A stretch of DNA of 64,000 nucleotides. It comes from Actinosynnema sp040640215 (GTDB taxonomy: Bacteria; Actinomycetota; Actinomycetes; Mycobacteriales; Pseudonocardiaceae). The notes beneath the pieces are model-generated. The model was not told where the DNA came from, did not search any database, and was given only the letters and a program-made list of their open reading frames with translations. Made by a program: the position numbers and the translations under genes. Below, one piece after another: positions 63,217-64,000 of the stretch; positions within the stretch are counted from its first letter, which is position 1; each line of letters starts with the position of its first letter. The stretch lies in assembly GCF_040640215.1 (NCBI RefSeq), contig NZ_JBFABG010000003.1, forward strand, positions 620,001 through 684,000. Reading direction: 5' to 3'.

Positions 63217-64000
63217 ATGGCTGAACTGCCTTCGGGCACGTCCCGGCGTTCGGTCGGGTGGGAGTTCCGCACCGTGCGGTGGCTGGTCCGCCATCCCGGT
63301 GCGGTTGTCGGTCCCGGCGCTGTGGGGGCCTCGGCGGCCGAACTAGGCGCGACCGCTACCGGCGGTGTTGTCAGCGGACTGGTGCTCGGCGCGGCGGCTT
63401 GGTACCGGGGGCATCCGGACACGTTCGACGTGTGGGCTGCCCCGGTGCTGCGGGCGTGGCGGCGTCGGTGGGCCGGTGCCTACGGCGGCCGGCGGTGGGT
63501 GAACCTGATGGGCTCGTGCGGGCTGACCAAGGTGCACCACAAGACCGGCGAAATGTTGGTGCCGCGCGTGTTGCGGGTCCGTGCCTGGTCTCCGTCGATC
63601 GACACGGTTCGGGTTCGCCTGGTGCCCGGTCAGGCGTTGCGGGCGTTCTCGGCGGTGTTGCCGGAGCTCGCGGCGACGCTCAAGGCCGAACGGGTCGCGG
63701 TCGAACAAGGGCGACCCGGTGAGGTTGTGCTCATCGTCCAGCGGGACGAACCGTTCGACCGGGTCATTCCCGCGCCGGCCATGCCGGAGTCGTCCGACGC
63801 CGTCGACCTGCGGTCGTTGTGCCTCGGCGAGACGGAGCTGGGCGGGGAGTGGCGTGAGCCGCTGATCGGCACGCACCACCTGACGGCCGGTGCGACCGGG
63901 GCGGGCAAGAACTCGGTCGTCATGGCGAAGCTGCGGGCGGTCGCGCCGATGATCCGTGACAGCCTGGTGCGGCCGTGGGTGTGCGACCCAAAGCTGTTCG
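63217..64000 (+). CDS. FtsK/TraB-type DNA translocase, truncated by window end
   Basis: 261 residues are visible from ATG 63217 (GAGGGGGC upstream), running off the window. Two apolar segments near residues 28-67 (VVGPGAVGASAAELGATATG and GVVSGLVLGAAAWYRGHPDT) suggest a membrane anchor. A P-loop HLTAGATGAGKNSVVMAKL starts near residue 223, with the lysine and an asparagine replacing the usual S/T, a known variant in actinobacterial FtsK/TraB proteins. It ends in WVCDPKLF, the expected strand after the P-loop. TraB-type proteins pump double-stranded DNA between mycelia in AICE/plasmid transfer. Confidence 0.85.
   Translation, partial: MAELPSGTSRRSVGWEFRTVRWLVRHPGAVVGPGAVGASAAELGATATGGVVSGLVLGAAAWYRGHPDTFDVWAAPVLRAWRRRWAGAYGGRRWVNLMGSCGLTKVHHKTGEMLVPRVLRVRAWSPSIDTVRVRLVPGQALRAFSAVLPELAATLKAERVAVEQGRPGEVVLIVQRDEPFDRVIPAPAMPESSDAVDLRSLCLGETELGGEWREPLIGTHHLTAGATGAGKNSVVMAKLRAVAPMIRDSLVRPWVCDPKLF

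Overview
The window is GC-rich DNA with frequent GTG/TTG starts, tight start/stop overlaps (ATGA, GTGA) and families typical of filamentous actinomycetes: XRE/DUF5753 regulators, EspC-like type VII substrates, DUF2397/2398/2399 Wadjet genes and a TraB/FtsK conjugation module. A Pseudonocardiales host (Saccharothrix/Lentzea/Actinosynnema type) fits best. That is an inference from gene content; no rRNA or housekeeping gene is present to confirm it.

Layout. (1) 1-8.7 kb: a 5'-truncated NTPase-like gene, a small secreted protein, a minus-strand winged-helix plus dual-ATPase (AAA + HerA-like) pair preceded by an apparently frameshifted gene, and a plus-strand pair of conserved unknowns. (2) 9.1-11.0 kb: a minus-strand EspC-like / WXG polymorphic-toxin / immunity-like operon. 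(3) 12.1-21.8 kb: a six-gene minus-strand operon encoding a Wadjet (JetABCD, DUF2397/DUF2398/DUF2399 branch) anti-plasmid system in the order ccbP-like, helicase-associated-like, jetD, jetA, jetB, jetC. (4) 23.2-42.1 kb: a DUF262/DUF1524 GmrSD-like gene, then a tightly coupled operon of SNF2 helicase, large Eco57I-type adenine methyltransferase, winged-helix Mrr nuclease, about 2060-residue DUF1998 helicase with a possible C-terminal nuclease domain, and a UvrD-type helicase with a RelE/ParE-like N-terminus. This resembles DISARM and Druantia but matches neither. (5) 42.1-55.5 kb: XRE regulators, two APH-fold kinases, a NUDIX hydrolase, an excisionase/tyrosine integrase pair, an OLD-like ATPase, a membrane-anchored NTPase with TPR-like repeats, Imm1 genes (one intact, one broken) and transposase and radical-SAM remnants. 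(6) 55.8-64 kb: one end of an actinomycete integrative conjugative element (AICE). It starts at a 42-bp 3' half of tRNA-Ala(GGC) with arm-like tandem repeats, contains a strongly folded non-coding block with a 57-bp inverted repeat, and continues through regulators and small AICE genes into a TraB/FtsK gene cut by the window end.

The most striking structural signal is a repeated scar in one orientation, found near 9.0, 11.7 and 22.5 kb with a short core at 55.7 kb. Its 18-bp core (CTGCTCCAGATTTGCTCC) is identical in three copies and degenerate in the fourth. In the first three copies the repeat begins at a minus-strand C-terminus reading RV(F/S)GG-stop. The scars bracket the toxin cassette, the Wadjet operon and the DISARM-like island in turn, so the region looks like a defence island built from modules at a recurrent boundary sequence.
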